A stretch of 64,000 bases of DNA, from assembly GCA_900317845.1 (NCBI GenBank), contig ONII01000002.1, positions 62,001-126,000 of the forward strand. Reading direction: 5' to 3'. The position numbers and the translations under genes were made by a program. Each line of letters begins with the position of its first letter. Positions within the stretch are counted from its first letter, which is position 1. The notes under the pieces were generated by a model. That model saw only the letters and a program-made list of their open reading frames with translations. It made no database searches and was not told where the DNA came from. The DNA is from an uncultured Bacteroidales bacterium (GTDB taxonomy: Bacteria > Bacteroidota > Bacteroidia > Bacteroidales > UBA932). Positions 24,987 through 32,933 of this stretch are shown in pieces.

Positions 24987-26040
24987 GATAGGTGGCGATA
25001 ATAGGGTAATGGTCCGAGTAGTTTACGTGCGGAACAGTATAGGTAACGGCCTGCAGGCCGGGGGGATACAGGATATAGTCGATGCGCAGCAGCGGCCACA
25101 GGGTGCGGTAGGTGGCGCCAAAGCCCCTGCCGGCCTTGGTGAAACTGTCGTGGCGGCCGCGCAGCAGGCGGAAGTAGGTGTAGGAGAGGGGATTGTCGTT
25201 GAAATCGCCCAGCACCAGCGACTGCACCGGGGCGCTGTCCACCCCGCGCATTACCTCCGCCACCTGTTTGGGGCGTTCGGTGATGGAGCGGCGCATCTTG
25301 CGCTCGGTCTCTTCCACGGCGCCGGTCTTTTTCACCAGATTCGACAGGGAAATGTTGTAACTCTCAAAGTGACAGTTATAGATGCGCACCGTTGCGCTAT
25401 CCAGCCCGATATCGGTCCACAGGGCCAGGTTGGTAGAGCGTTCAAAATTGATTTTCCCCTTGTCCACCACCCTCCGGCGGGAGAGCGTGAGGTTGCCAAA
25501 GGCACCCCGGGAGCCCGTAAATACATAGTACTCAGCCTTATAGCCGGGGAAGTGGCTCTTGATCCACTTATCCATGGACACCTCGTTGGGAAGGTAAAAC
25601 TCCTGCAGGCAAATGAGGTCTGCGTCCTGTGCCCGGAGCCAGCGGCTCACGGAGTCGGCCAGGACCAGGCGGTCGCTTCCGGAAGGCCCGTGTGCGAACA
25701 GTCCCACGTTGTAAGAAACCACCTTCAGGGGGCCTTCTTCCGTGGGCGTAGAGCGACGAATCTGGACATATCGGCCAAAAACAAACAGCGACGGCAGCAG
25801 CACCAGCGCTAGCAGGAGGCGCATGTGGGAACGTCTCAGCAGCGACCACACGAACAGCAGCACCGTAGCCGGCAGCACCAGCGGGTAGAGCAGCCCAAAG
25901 AGGGTGAAGAACCATGCCTTGGCAGGGTCCACCACCACGGAGAGATAGGCAAGCACTAGCAGCACGCTCAGCGCCAGGGAAACGCTGCCGAACGACAAAT
26001 GCGACAGCCAGTGCCGCTGCTTTTTCTCCGTTTTGGCCAT
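24961..26040 (-). CDS. Membrane-anchored endonuclease/exonuclease/phosphatase-family protein
   Basis: A 359-residue protein. Residues 15-95 form about three transmembrane segments, and the EEP domain follows with SYNVG, CLQEFY, LGDFNDNP, IDYIL and SDHYPI, the catalytic Asn, Glu, Asp and His set of metal-dependent phosphoesterases. The substrate could be a nucleic acid, a phospholipid or a sugar phosphate; the membrane anchor suggests an extracytoplasmic or membrane substrate. It follows the rhomboid gene without a gap and overlaps tsaC. Confidence 0.85.
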   Translation of the reverse strand: MAKTEKKQRHWLSHLSFGSVSLALSVLLVLAYLSVVVDPAKAWFFTLFGLLYPLVLPATVLLFVWSLLRRSHMRLLLALVLLPSLFVFGRYVQIRRSTPTEEGPLKVVSYNVGLFAHGPSGSDRLVLADSVSRWLRAQDADLICLQEFYLPNEVSMDKWIKSHFPGYKAEYYVFTGSRGAFGNLTLSRRRVVDKGKINFERSTNLALWTDIGLDSATVRIYNCHFESYNISLSNLVKKTGAVEETERKMRRSITERPKQVAEVMRGVDSAPVQSLVLGDFNDNPLSYTYFRLLRGRHDSFTKAGRGFGATYRTLWPLLRIDYILYPPGLQAVTYTVPHVNYSDHYPIIATYHETGRNTR

Positions 26041-26694
26041 TTATCTGTACAGTTTGCCGCTTTTGCGCCAGTAGCGGATGAGCAGCCAGCCAAACAGCGC
26101 GCCGCCCAGGTGGGCAAAATGCGCCACACCCATCTGCGTGCCCGTAATGCCGGTAAGCAGTTCAATGCCGATAAAAATGAGCACCCACCACTTGGCATCC
26201 AGCGTGATGGGCGGGAAAATGAGCGTAAGGCGGGCCTCCGGATACAGCATGGCAAACGCCACCAGCACGCCATACACGGCGCCGGAAGCGCCCAGCACGC
26301 CCGGAATGCTGTTGTAAATGCTCTGGGCCGATACGCCCGGGTACTTGGCGAGCAGCTGCTGCACCTCCAAAAACTCCACGCCCGTATGCAACAGCACTGC
26401 GCCAAAACCGGTAATGAGGTAGAACCAGATGAACTTTTTGGTGCCCAGGGCCCGTTCCACCACCATGCCGAACATCACCAGCGAGTACATGTTAAAGAAG
26501 ATGTGCATGAAGCCGTCGTGCATGAACATGTGGGTGAGGGGCTGCCACCAGCGGAACTCCGTGCTCAAGGGGAAGGCCATGGCAAAGGTGTCCTTCATGA
26601 ACGTTGGGTTAATGAGGGTTGCCACGAACATAATCACGTTCACATACAGCAGGTTGCGGGTTACAACCGGGATATTTTCCAGCGGATTGGCCAT
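26041..26694 (-). CDS. Rhomboid-family intramembrane serine protease
   Basis: A 217-residue membrane protein with about six helices. The catalytic Ser is in GASGAVYG (near residue 137), the catalytic His in VAHFAHLGGALFG, and the HMFMHDGFMHIFFNMYS segment holds the conserved His/Asn of the oxyanion region. It cleaves transmembrane segments of other proteins; its targets are unknown. It lies directly after mutL in a tightly packed operon. Confidence 0.92.
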   Translation of the reverse strand: MANPLENIPVVTRNLLYVNVIMFVATLINPTFMKDTFAMAFPLSTEFRWWQPLTHMFMHDGFMHIFFNMYSLVMFGMVVERALGTKKFIWFYLITGFGAVLLHTGVEFLEVQQLLAKYPGVSAQSIYNSIPGVLGASGAVYGVLVAFAMLYPEARLTLIFPPITLDAKWWVLIFIGIELLTGITGTQMGVAHFAHLGGALFGWLLIRYWRKSGKLYR

Positions 26695-28518
26695 TTAGAA
26701 TCGTTTTTCAATTTCATCGGCCGGAACAATCGCGATAATGCGCCGCCCGGCGGCGGTAAATTCGGGATTTTCACTTTGCAGGAGGGCGTCTACCAGGCGC
26801 TGGGCCTCCAGGGGGGAGCTTAGCCGGTCGCCCACGGAAGCGCCCAGCACGGCGAACTTCTGCGCCAGCGACTGCTCCATCACCTCCGGCAACGTCTGGG
26901 TATCGTCCGAGAGGATGAGGAGGATATCCTGCACCATGGTTTGCACGGTAGAGGCATCGGCGCTGTACCCTTCCGGAACGCCGTTTACGGCAATGGTATC
27001 CGGGCCGAAGGGCACCAGGTCGAAGCCCAGGCGGCGGAGGGTTTCTGCGTGCTCGTCCAGGGTGAGGCGGCCTTCCACGCCCACGTTCACCTGTACGGGG
27101 AACAGGGCGGTTTGCGTCACGTGGGCGTTTTCCCGGAGGGCCTTCAGGAAGCGGTCCGTGAGGAGGCGTTCCCGCGCCCGGCGGATGTGCACCACCATGA
27201 TGCCACTGGCGCTTTGGGTGAGGATGTATTTGCCCTGGACCACGAGCACCTGCGCCGTGGGCAGCGTCCGGTCCTCGAACAGCGCCCCGTAGTTGGGGTT
27301 CGGGTCTGTGTAGTGCCGCGTCCCGAGACCCCCGATCGGTTCGTCATGTCCGGCGCTCCAGCCGTCATGCCCGGCTTGAACGGGCATCTCTTCACCCGCC
27401 TGCTCAAACGGGTTGTAATTCCAGTCCACCCCCACCGTGGGGGTGCTGGAGGGCCTGTACTCCTGGAACTGCGTCCCCATTACGGGAATGTCCCGCGCCT
27501 CCGGGTTGTCGAACTCAATGGAGCCCGCCACGCTGGCGCGGCCCATGGCCTCCTTCACGGCGGCAAATACCGTCTGGAACAGCAGGGACTCTTCCTCGAA
27601 CTTGATTTCCGCCTTGGTGGGATGAATATTCACATCCACCGTGCCCGGATCCACGTCCAGATAAATGAAGTAGGACGGCGTGCTGCCTTCCGGAAGCAGG
27701 TTTTCATAGGCCTTCATCACGGCCTTGTGCAGGTACGGGCTGCGGAAGTAGCGGCCGTTCACAAAGAAGAACTGGTTACCCAGTGCCTTGCGGGCGCTTT
27801 CCGGCTTGCCTACATAGCCTCTCAGGGTGGCAATGGACGTGGTGGCCTCAATGTCCATGAGCTCGCCAATCAGCCCCGTTCCCAGCAGGTCCTGGATGCG
27901 GAACTTGAAGCTTTGGGTGGCCTTGACCACGTGAATCTCGCGCCCGTTGTGGGTGAGCGAGAAGGCAATGTCCGGCCGGGTGAGCGCCACGCGCTGGAAC
28001 TCTTCCACAATGTGCCGGAGCTCCACGTTGTCGCTCTTGAGGAATTTTCGCCGCGCGGGGATGTTGTAGAAGAGGTTCCGGACGGCGATATTGGTGCCCA
28101 CCGGGCAGCTCACTTCGCGCGTGCCTTTGTTCTCGGAACCGGCCATAAGCACCTCTACGCCGGCTTCTTCACCGGCGATGCGGGTGCGAAGGGTCACTTC
28201 CGCCACGGCGGCAATGGAGGCCAGCGCCTCTCCGCGGAAGCCGAAGGTAAGGATATGGTGCAGGTCTTCTGCCGATGCAAGCTTACTGGTGGCATGCCGC
28301 TCAAAGCACAGGACGGCGTCGTCCGGAGTCATGCCGCAGCCGTTGTCAATCACCTGGATAAGCGTGCGGCCGGCATCGGCAATAACCACCTTGATGTCCG
28401 TCGCGCCGGCATCCACGGCGTTTTCCATGAGCTCTTTTACCACGGAAGCGGGGCGCTGAACCACCTCTCCCGCCGCAATCATATCGGCAATATTTTTGGG
28501 TAATATCCTTAATTCCAT
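26695..28518 (-). CDS. mutL: DNA mismatch repair protein MutL with degenerate endonuclease motifs
   Basis: A 607-residue mismatch-repair ATPase that couples MutS to later repair steps. The GHKL motifs are intact: ELMENAVDAGATDIKV, DNGCGM and TFGFRGEALASI. The C-terminal domain looks changed: where nuclease-active MutL has DQHA..E, this protein has VVHIRRARERLL, and the CPHGRP-like motif near the end is TAAGRRII. The nicking activity is therefore probably lost, although alignment is needed to be sure. The linker around residues 380-405 contains a palindromic element. It is the first gene of mutL-rhomboid-EEP-tsaC-rsmE. Confidence 0.93.
   Translation of the reverse strand: MELRILPKNIADMIAAGEVVQRPASVVKELMENAVDAGATDIKVVIADAGRTLIQVIDNGCGMTPDDAVLCFERHATSKLASAEDLHHILTFGFRGEALASIAAVAEVTLRTRIAGEEAGVEVLMAGSENKGTREVSCPVGTNIAVRNLFYNIPARRKFLKSDNVELRHIVEEFQRVALTRPDIAFSLTHNGREIHVVKATQSFKFRIQDLLGTGLIGELMDIEATTSIATLRGYVGKPESARKALGNQFFFVNGRYFRSPYLHKAVMKAYENLLPEGSTPSYFIYLDVDPGTVDVNIHPTKAEIKFEEESLLFQTVFAAVKEAMGRASVAGSIEFDNPEARDIPVMGTQFQEYRPSSTPTVGVDWNYNPFEQAGEEMPVQAGHDGWSAGHDEPIGGLGTRHYTDPNPNYGALFEDRTLPTAQVLVVQGKYILTQSASGIMVVHIRRARERLLTDRFLKALRENAHVTQTALFPVQVNVGVEGRLTLDEHAETLRRLGFDLVPFGPDTIAVNGVPEGYSADASTVQTMVQDILLILSDDTQTLPEVMEQSLAQKFAVLGASVGDRLSSPLEAQRLVDALLQSENPEFTAAGRRIIAIVPADEIEKRF
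27343..27387. repeat. In-frame palindromic element inside mutL
   Basis: ATGCCCG at 27367-27373 pairs with CGGGCAT at 27381-27387, preceded at 27343 by the related GTCATGTCCGGC and at 27364 by GTCATGCCCGGC. It is translated as part of the flexible MutL linker. The core matches the element in rsmE. Confidence 0.65.
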
Positions 28519-28531
28519 ATTTTGTCGTTCC

Positions 28532-28652
28532 AGGTTCTATACCCTCTGAAACCCTTCGTCGCTTTGCTCCTCGTCCCTTCCACCGCTTCGCGGCGGGCCC
28601 CTCCCTCTAATATGGCCGAGGGTGGCCATAGGTTTCAGAGGGTATAGAACCT
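28532..28652. repeat. 121-bp element with 22-bp perfect terminal inverted repeats (MITE-like)
   Basis: The 22 bases at 28532-28553 are the exact reverse complement of 28631-28652 (ends AGGTTCTATACC and GGTATAGAACCT). The 77-bp interior is GC-rich and has no frame. TCC at 28529-28531 and 28653-28655 could be a 3-bp target duplication. It separates the gene at 28663 from mutL and would also form a very strong hairpin in RNA. Confidence 0.7.
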
Positions 28653-28662
28653 TCCACTCATG

Positions 28663-28974
28663 TTACAGCAATTCAAAGAATTTGGATATGTAAATGAGTA
28701 CCAGCACAATAAGTACGGCAGTGACGATGGTGATGATGGTGTGCACCGTGCGCATGTCGCTGCGGGTTTTCTGGTAGTTGCCCCCACGGAAGGCGCCGCG
28801 GATGCTGCTGCCGGGCACATACTCCCCGCTTTCGCGGGCTTTCTCGTTGGTGCCGTCCACGTCCCCAAAAAGCTGGCGGCGTTTTTCCTCCTCCGGGTCG
28901 TAGTACCGGGGCTTGTAGTTGAACACCCGGTGCTCGGAGGTCCCGAAGAACCCAAAGTTGAACAGTTTGGCCAT
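28663..28974 (-). CDS. Small membrane protein of unknown function
   Basis: A 103-residue protein with a charged, Tyr/Arg-rich N-terminal two thirds (for example NYKPRYYDPEEEKRRQLF) and one transmembrane helix near residues 77-98 (HTIITIVTAVLIVLVLIYI). I do not recognise a named domain. The N-terminus lies in the cytoplasm if the positive-inside rule holds. It has its own promoter box at 28997-29004 and precedes mutL, separated from it by a MITE-like element. Confidence 0.7.
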   Translation of the reverse strand: MAKLFNFGFFGTSEHRVFNYKPRYYDPEEEKRRQLFGDVDGTNEKARESGEYVPGSSIRGAFRGGNYQKTRSDMRTVHTIITIVTAVLIVLVLIYISKFFELL

Positions 28975-28996
28975 ATCACAAATTCTTTATAACCTA

Positions 28997-29004
28997 CAAA
29001 GATA
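28997..29004 (-). promoter_or_regulatory. -7 promoter box of the small membrane protein gene
   Basis: CAAAGATA reads TATCTTTG on the minus strand. CAAC at 29025, 20 bases further, may be a three-of-four -33 box; it lies inside the end of radA. Confidence 0.5.
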
Positions 29005-29015
29005 CCATTTTTCCG

Positions 29016-30386
29016 CTATTTAAACAACGCGCGCACCAGGGCGGGGATGTCGGCTACCTTGACCACTTCGATGCCCTGGGGCTTTTGGTCAAAATGGGTG
29101 TAGGAGCTCACGAAAATGCGTTTGAAGCCCACACGGGAGGCTTCCACGGCGCGGCGCGCGGCCTGGGAAACGGGACGGATTTCCCCGCTCAGGCCCACTT
29201 CGCCGGCGAAGCAGACATCGGCAGGAATAGGATAGTCGAAGGTCGATGACAGCACCGCGCCAATGACGGCCAGGTCGCATGCAGGATCTGTGATGCGCAG
29301 GCCGCCGGCCATGTTCAGGAACACGTCCTTTTGGCCCAGCTTGAAGCCGGCGCGACGTTCCAGCACGGCCAGGAGCATGTTCAGACGGCGGACGTCGAAG
29401 CCCGTTGCGCTGCGCTGCGCGGTGCCGTACACGGCGCTGGACACGAGGGCCTGCACCTCGAACAGGAAAGGCCGGTTGCCGTCCAGCATGGCCGATATGG
29501 CCGTGCCGCTGAGGCCTTCCTCGTGCATGGGGATGAGCATTTCCGAGGGATTGGCCACCTCCCGGAGGCCGGTGCCGGTCATCTCGAAGACGGCCAGCTC
29601 GCTGGTGGAACCAAAGCGGTTTTTGATGCTCCGGAGCACCCGGTAAGCGCCGCGGTTCTCGCCCTCGAACTGCAGGACCACATCGACAATATGCTCCAAA
29701 ATCTTGGGCCCGGCGATGGTGCCTTCCTTGGTAATATGGCCAATCAGAATGACGGGAATACCTGTCGATTTGGCAAAACGCAGCAGCTGGGCCGCCACTT
29801 CCTTGATCTGGCTCACGCTGCCGGCGGTGGAGTCCACGTGCTGGCAGTACATGGTTTGCACGGAGTCCACAATCATCAGGTCCGGGGCCGCTTCTTCTGC
29901 CTGCTTGAGAATCTCGGCCATGTCGGTCTCGCTGTAGATGAGGATGCCGGAGGCGTCGCCGCCCAGGCGGTCGGCCCGCATTTTCACCTGCTTTACGCTT
30001 TCTTCACCGGTGACGTAGAGCGTTTTAAGGGCAGGAGAGTGCAGGGGCAGTTGCAGGGAAAGGGTACTTTTGCCAATACCGGGCTCGCCGCCCATCAGTA
30101 CCAGCGAACCCTTGACGATGCCGCCGCCCAGCAGGCGGTCGACCTCTGCGCTGCCCAGGGACACGCGGTCCTCCTGCGTGGTGGACACGTCCTTGAGCGC
30201 CTCCGGCTTCCGGGAGCCCCCGGGGACCGTCAGGGCCGCAGCCTTGCTGACGCCGGTCACCACTTCTTTCTCCACCATGGTGTTCCACTCCCCGCAGGCG
30301 GGGCATCGGCCCATCCACTTGCTGTATTCGTTGCCGCAGTGGCTGCAAAACCACACGGACTTGGTTTTCTTTACACTTGTTGCCAT
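29016..30386 (-). CDS. radA: DNA repair protein RadA
   Basis: A 456-residue RecA-like helicase that drives branch migration during recombination. A zinc ribbon at the N-terminus has CSHCGNEY and RCPACGEW, the Walker A is GGEPGIGKSTL near residue 98, the RadA-specific SIKNRFGSTSE follows, and the C-terminus is the Lon-like domain. The length matches the family. The promoter box lies 7 bases upstream. Confidence 0.96.
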   Translation of the reverse strand: MATSVKKTKSVWFCSHCGNEYSKWMGRCPACGEWNTMVEKEVVTGVSKAAALTVPGGSRKPEALKDVSTTQEDRVSLGSAEVDRLLGGGIVKGSLVLMGGEPGIGKSTLSLQLPLHSPALKTLYVTGEESVKQVKMRADRLGGDASGILIYSETDMAEILKQAEEAAPDLMIVDSVQTMYCQHVDSTAGSVSQIKEVAAQLLRFAKSTGIPVILIGHITKEGTIAGPKILEHIVDVVLQFEGENRGAYRVLRSIKNRFGSTSELAVFEMTGTGLREVANPSEMLIPMHEEGLSGTAISAMLDGNRPFLFEVQALVSSAVYGTAQRSATGFDVRRLNMLLAVLERRAGFKLGQKDVFLNMAGGLRITDPACDLAVIGAVLSSTFDYPIPADVCFAGEVGLSGEIRPVSQAARRAVEASRVGFKRIFVSSYTHFDQKPQGIEVVKVADIPALVRALFK

Positions 30387-30393
30387 ACTCCCG

Positions 30394-30401
30394 CAAAGAT
30401 A
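30394..30401 (-). promoter_or_regulatory. -7 promoter box of radA
   Basis: CAAAGATA reads TATCTTTG on the minus strand, 7 bases before the ATG at 30386. Confidence 0.55.
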
Positions 30402-30500
30402 CGAAAAAGCAAAAAATTATTTGTTTTCGTAAAACGATTCTTTCGCTATAAATGTACCGCGACCATGCCAACAGGCAGAGAGCCGGGGCTGGCGGTTTCT

Positions 30501-30689
30501 CTACAGGTTCTGCCGATACTCAGTGGGGGTTATGCCAAACTCGCGTTTGAACTGTTCGCGGAAGTTTGCGGGGGTGAAGCCCACGGCCTCTGCAATGCCG
30601 CTTACGGGGGTGTCGGGCTCCTTCCGGAGCAGAAGAATGGCATCCTGTGCCCTCTCTCGTCCGATGCCCGTGCAGGGTATCTGTCGAAA
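30501..30689 (-). pseudogene. Remnant of an AraC-family helix-turn-helix domain
   Basis: The minus strand is open for 62 codons without a usable start and encodes the last part of an AraC DNA-binding domain: VSGIAEAVGFTPANFREQFK then REFGITPTEYRQNL and a stop. Only the second helix-turn-helix is present. It begins directly after, and in the same frame as, the stop codon of the gene at 30690. It is probably the tail of a lost regulator, related to the AraC domain encoded 0.7 kb upstream at 31229. The rest of 30402-30500 holds nothing I recognise. Confidence 0.6.
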
Positions 30690-31145
30690 TTACTTCTTTT
30701 TGCCCAGCAGACCGCCCAGCAAGCCCATGGCAGAGCCCAGGAGGCCACTGCTGGAGCCACCCTTGAGCGAAAGCAGGATGTCGTTGATGTCCACGTCACC
30801 GTCGCCGTCCTGGTCTTTGATGAAACCGGAAAGCTTGCCGATGATACCGGGAATAAGGCCGCTGAGAGCCGGAGCCAGGGAACCCAGATCCAGTTTGCCC
30901 AGGACGTTTTTGTTGAACAGGTCTCCGGCCAGGGCGGTGATACCGCTATTGGCTGCATCGGCCTTGCCGGTGAGCAGTTCCTTGATCTGGTCCAGGCCGC
31001 CAGCCTGTGCTGCCGTCTGTTTCAGGGAACCCAGGATGGAGTCCGAGAGGCCGCCCAGCACTTGCTCTTTAAGGTTGGAAGGGATGTTTACATTTCCGGC
31101 GGCTGCTCCCACAGCCTTCTGGATGAAATCGCTGATGTTTGCCAT
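30690..31145 (-). CDS. Small Gly/Leu-rich protein with an EF-hand-like loop
   Basis: A 151-residue protein without a signal peptide. Helical, Gly/Leu-rich segments (LLGSAMGLLGGLLGKKK at the end, SGLIPGIIGKLSGFI in the middle) surround a calcium-loop-like motif DQDGDGDVDINDI near residues 110-122, similar to EF-hands or dockerin repeats. The function is unknown; calcium-dependent assembly or membrane association is possible. Its promoter box is at 31174-31181. Confidence 0.65.
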   Translation of the reverse strand: MANISDFIQKAVGAAAGNVNIPSNLKEQVLGGLSDSILGSLKQTAAQAGGLDQIKELLTGKADAANSGITALAGDLFNKNVLGKLDLGSLAPALSGLIPGIIGKLSGFIKDQDGDGDVDINDILLSLKGGSSSGLLGSAMGLLGGLLGKKK

Positions 31146-31173
31146 ATTAGTTAGTGTTTATACTTATTAAACC

Positions 31174-31181
31174 CAAATATA
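31174..31181 (-). promoter_or_regulatory. -7 promoter box of the EF-hand-like gene
   Basis: CAAATATA reads TATATTTG on the minus strand, 28 bases before the ATG at 31145. Confidence 0.45.
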
Positions 31182-31228
31182 GCGGATTTGCATCAAATGA
31201 CCATTTCTTCACCGAATTAACCTGTACA

Positions 31229-32890
31229 TCATACCGATAAAGTGGACTTCTTCCATTCGGCGGGTGTCATACCTGTCTGGGAACGGAAGCGCCTGAAGAA
31301 AGTTTTCTCATTGTTGAATCCGGAGGCTTCCCAAACCTCTATGGAAGACATCTCGGGATGCTCCTGCATTAGTTTCTGTGCATATTCAACCCTGTACCTG
31401 GAAATGAATTCCGGGAAGGAAACGCCCATCTGCCCGTTTATGCAGGCCGATATATAGGTGGCATTTGTGCCAAGCTCGCGGGCGATATCTGAAATCTTCA
31501 GGTCTTTGACAAGGAAGAGTTGTTTTCCCTCCACAAGTTCCGTTATGCGTGTCAGGAGGTCGTTCCTTTCAATTTTGGCCGGGTCTTCTACTTCCTTCTC
31601 ATTCCGGCGTTTTCTTTGGAACGCCCATACTGCGGCCAGTGCTGCTGCCAGACCGGCTATGGAAAGTATCCACCACCAGAGGGAAGCATCCTTCATCGGC
31701 GCCGTGGTATGGAACAGCCATACTTCGGCAGTTGCCTCAAAGTTACTGTCGTTCCGGATGCCAGACAATACGCCCCCCGCCAGCACAATCCGGCCTCCTT
31801 CAAGCAGCCTGGGGGTGTTATTGAAAAAGGATCCGCCGCCGGGTTTATCGGCCAGAAACATCTCCAGCGTGGCTTTTCCGCCTTCAAATATGGGATCATA
31901 GCCAATCTTTGCCGCAGCAAAGCGTCCCTTGCCGGAAAGTGCATACATCCAGGCCGACCGCGAGGCCCGGTCTACCTGCAGGCTGTGCATCCAGACAAGG
32001 GGTTCTCCGTCTGGCAGCGACGCCGGCAGCGGGTGCTCCGTCTCCAGCAGGCTGAAGCGCCCGTCTGTAAGGCGGATGATGCCTGCCTGGCCGTCTTCCT
32101 GGCGGCTGGCTGGAAGAAGATACGCATATTCGCCAGTCCTGAGGTCATCGGCCGATGTTGGATTGACCATATATGGCAGGATGTTCCACTCTTTCAGCAG
32201 GGGTTCCGTGAGGGGTTCGCCTTCCAGCTGGTCGACGCTTTCAAGCATAAGTTCGCCGCGGGTGCCTTCTGAACTGAAGATAAGGGCGTTGTCCGGCGAG
32301 ATGGGAAGGATGTGCGGATAGGCGCGCTGAACGGCCGGCTCCTTTACAAATGAGAAGCCCTCGCCGGGTTCATATATCTCAATGGCGTCTTCAGCGTACC
32401 AGTTGCCGGAAATGATAACCCTGCCGTCAGATAAGACTGAGGCCGATGCCCCAGCCCTTTTCCGGTCCATAATCCCCACGGCCTTGGTTGTATGCGTGGA
32501 GGGATTGTATATCTCAACGCCCCAGCTCTGTCCTATGCCGAAGTTCTCCGAGCAGCCGCCTCCAAGCATCACGCTGCCGTCCGGGAGGAGGGTTGTGAAG
32601 CCGTAGTAGTGGGGGTATTTCATAGGGACCTGGTGCCAGGCGCCGTCCTTAAGATAACCAATTGTGGGCTCCAGCACAAAGCCGTCCGTGATGCCGCCAA
32701 GGACCGTCAGTTCTTCTCCAAGGAGCATCGTGTGCTGCCCGCCCCGGGGCTTTGGAAGGTCCGGCAGCCGCTCTACGGTCATCTTGTAAAGCGGCACGCC
32801 GTCCACCTCTCCAAGTGTCTGCCCCGGAGTCGCCTCCGGAGTGCAGGACATAAGGATAAGGGCCGATGCTATGACTCCCAGGAACTTCAT
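31229..32890 (-). CDS. Kelch-like sensor / transmembrane / AraC regulator in one polypeptide
   Basis: A 553-residue protein. It starts with a lipoprotein-like signal (MKFLGVIASALILMSC), followed by about 370 residues with repeated Gly-Gly turns typical of Kelch beta-propellers (for example RGGQHTMLLGEELTVLGGI, GSVMLGGGCSEN, GRIVLAGGVL). One transmembrane helix follows (LWWWILSIAGLAAALAAVWAF), then a cytoplasmic AraC helix-turn-helix pair (ISDIARELGTNATYISACIN, FNNEKTFFRRFRSQTGMTPA). The inferred layout is a periplasmic propeller that senses a ligand and a DNA-binding tail inside the cell. The promoter box is 5 bases before the ATG at 32890, so the upstream in-frame start is rejected. The adjacent surface adhesin is a plausible target. 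Confidence 0.8.
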   Translation of the reverse strand: MKFLGVIASALILMSCTPEATPGQTLGEVDGVPLYKMTVERLPDLPKPRGGQHTMLLGEELTVLGGITDGFVLEPTIGYLKDGAWHQVPMKYPHYYGFTTLLPDGSVMLGGGCSENFGIGQSWGVEIYNPSTHTTKAVGIMDRKRAGASASVLSDGRVIISGNWYAEDAIEIYEPGEGFSFVKEPAVQRAYPHILPISPDNALIFSSEGTRGELMLESVDQLEGEPLTEPLLKEWNILPYMVNPTSADDLRTGEYAYLLPASRQEDGQAGIIRLTDGRFSLLETEHPLPASLPDGEPLVWMHSLQVDRASRSAWMYALSGKGRFAAAKIGYDPIFEGGKATLEMFLADKPGGGSFFNNTPRLLEGGRIVLAGGVLSGIRNDSNFEATAEVWLFHTTAPMKDASLWWWILSIAGLAAALAAVWAFQRKRRNEKEVEDPAKIERNDLLTRITELVEGKQLFLVKDLKISDIARELGTNATYISACINGQMGVSFPEFISRYRVEYAQKLMQEHPEMSSIEVWEASGFNNEKTFFRRFRSQTGMTPAEWKKSTLSV

Positions 32891-32895
32891 CAAGG

Positions 32896-32903
32896 CAAAG
32901 ATA
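32896..32903 (-). promoter_or_regulatory. -7 promoter box of the Kelch-AraC regulator
   Basis: CAAAGATA reads TATCTTTG on the minus strand, 5 bases before the ATG at 32890 and just after the adhesin stop at 32934. Confidence 0.55.
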
Positions 32904-32933
32904 CGCAATTCCCGCTAATAGTGGAATTTAGAA

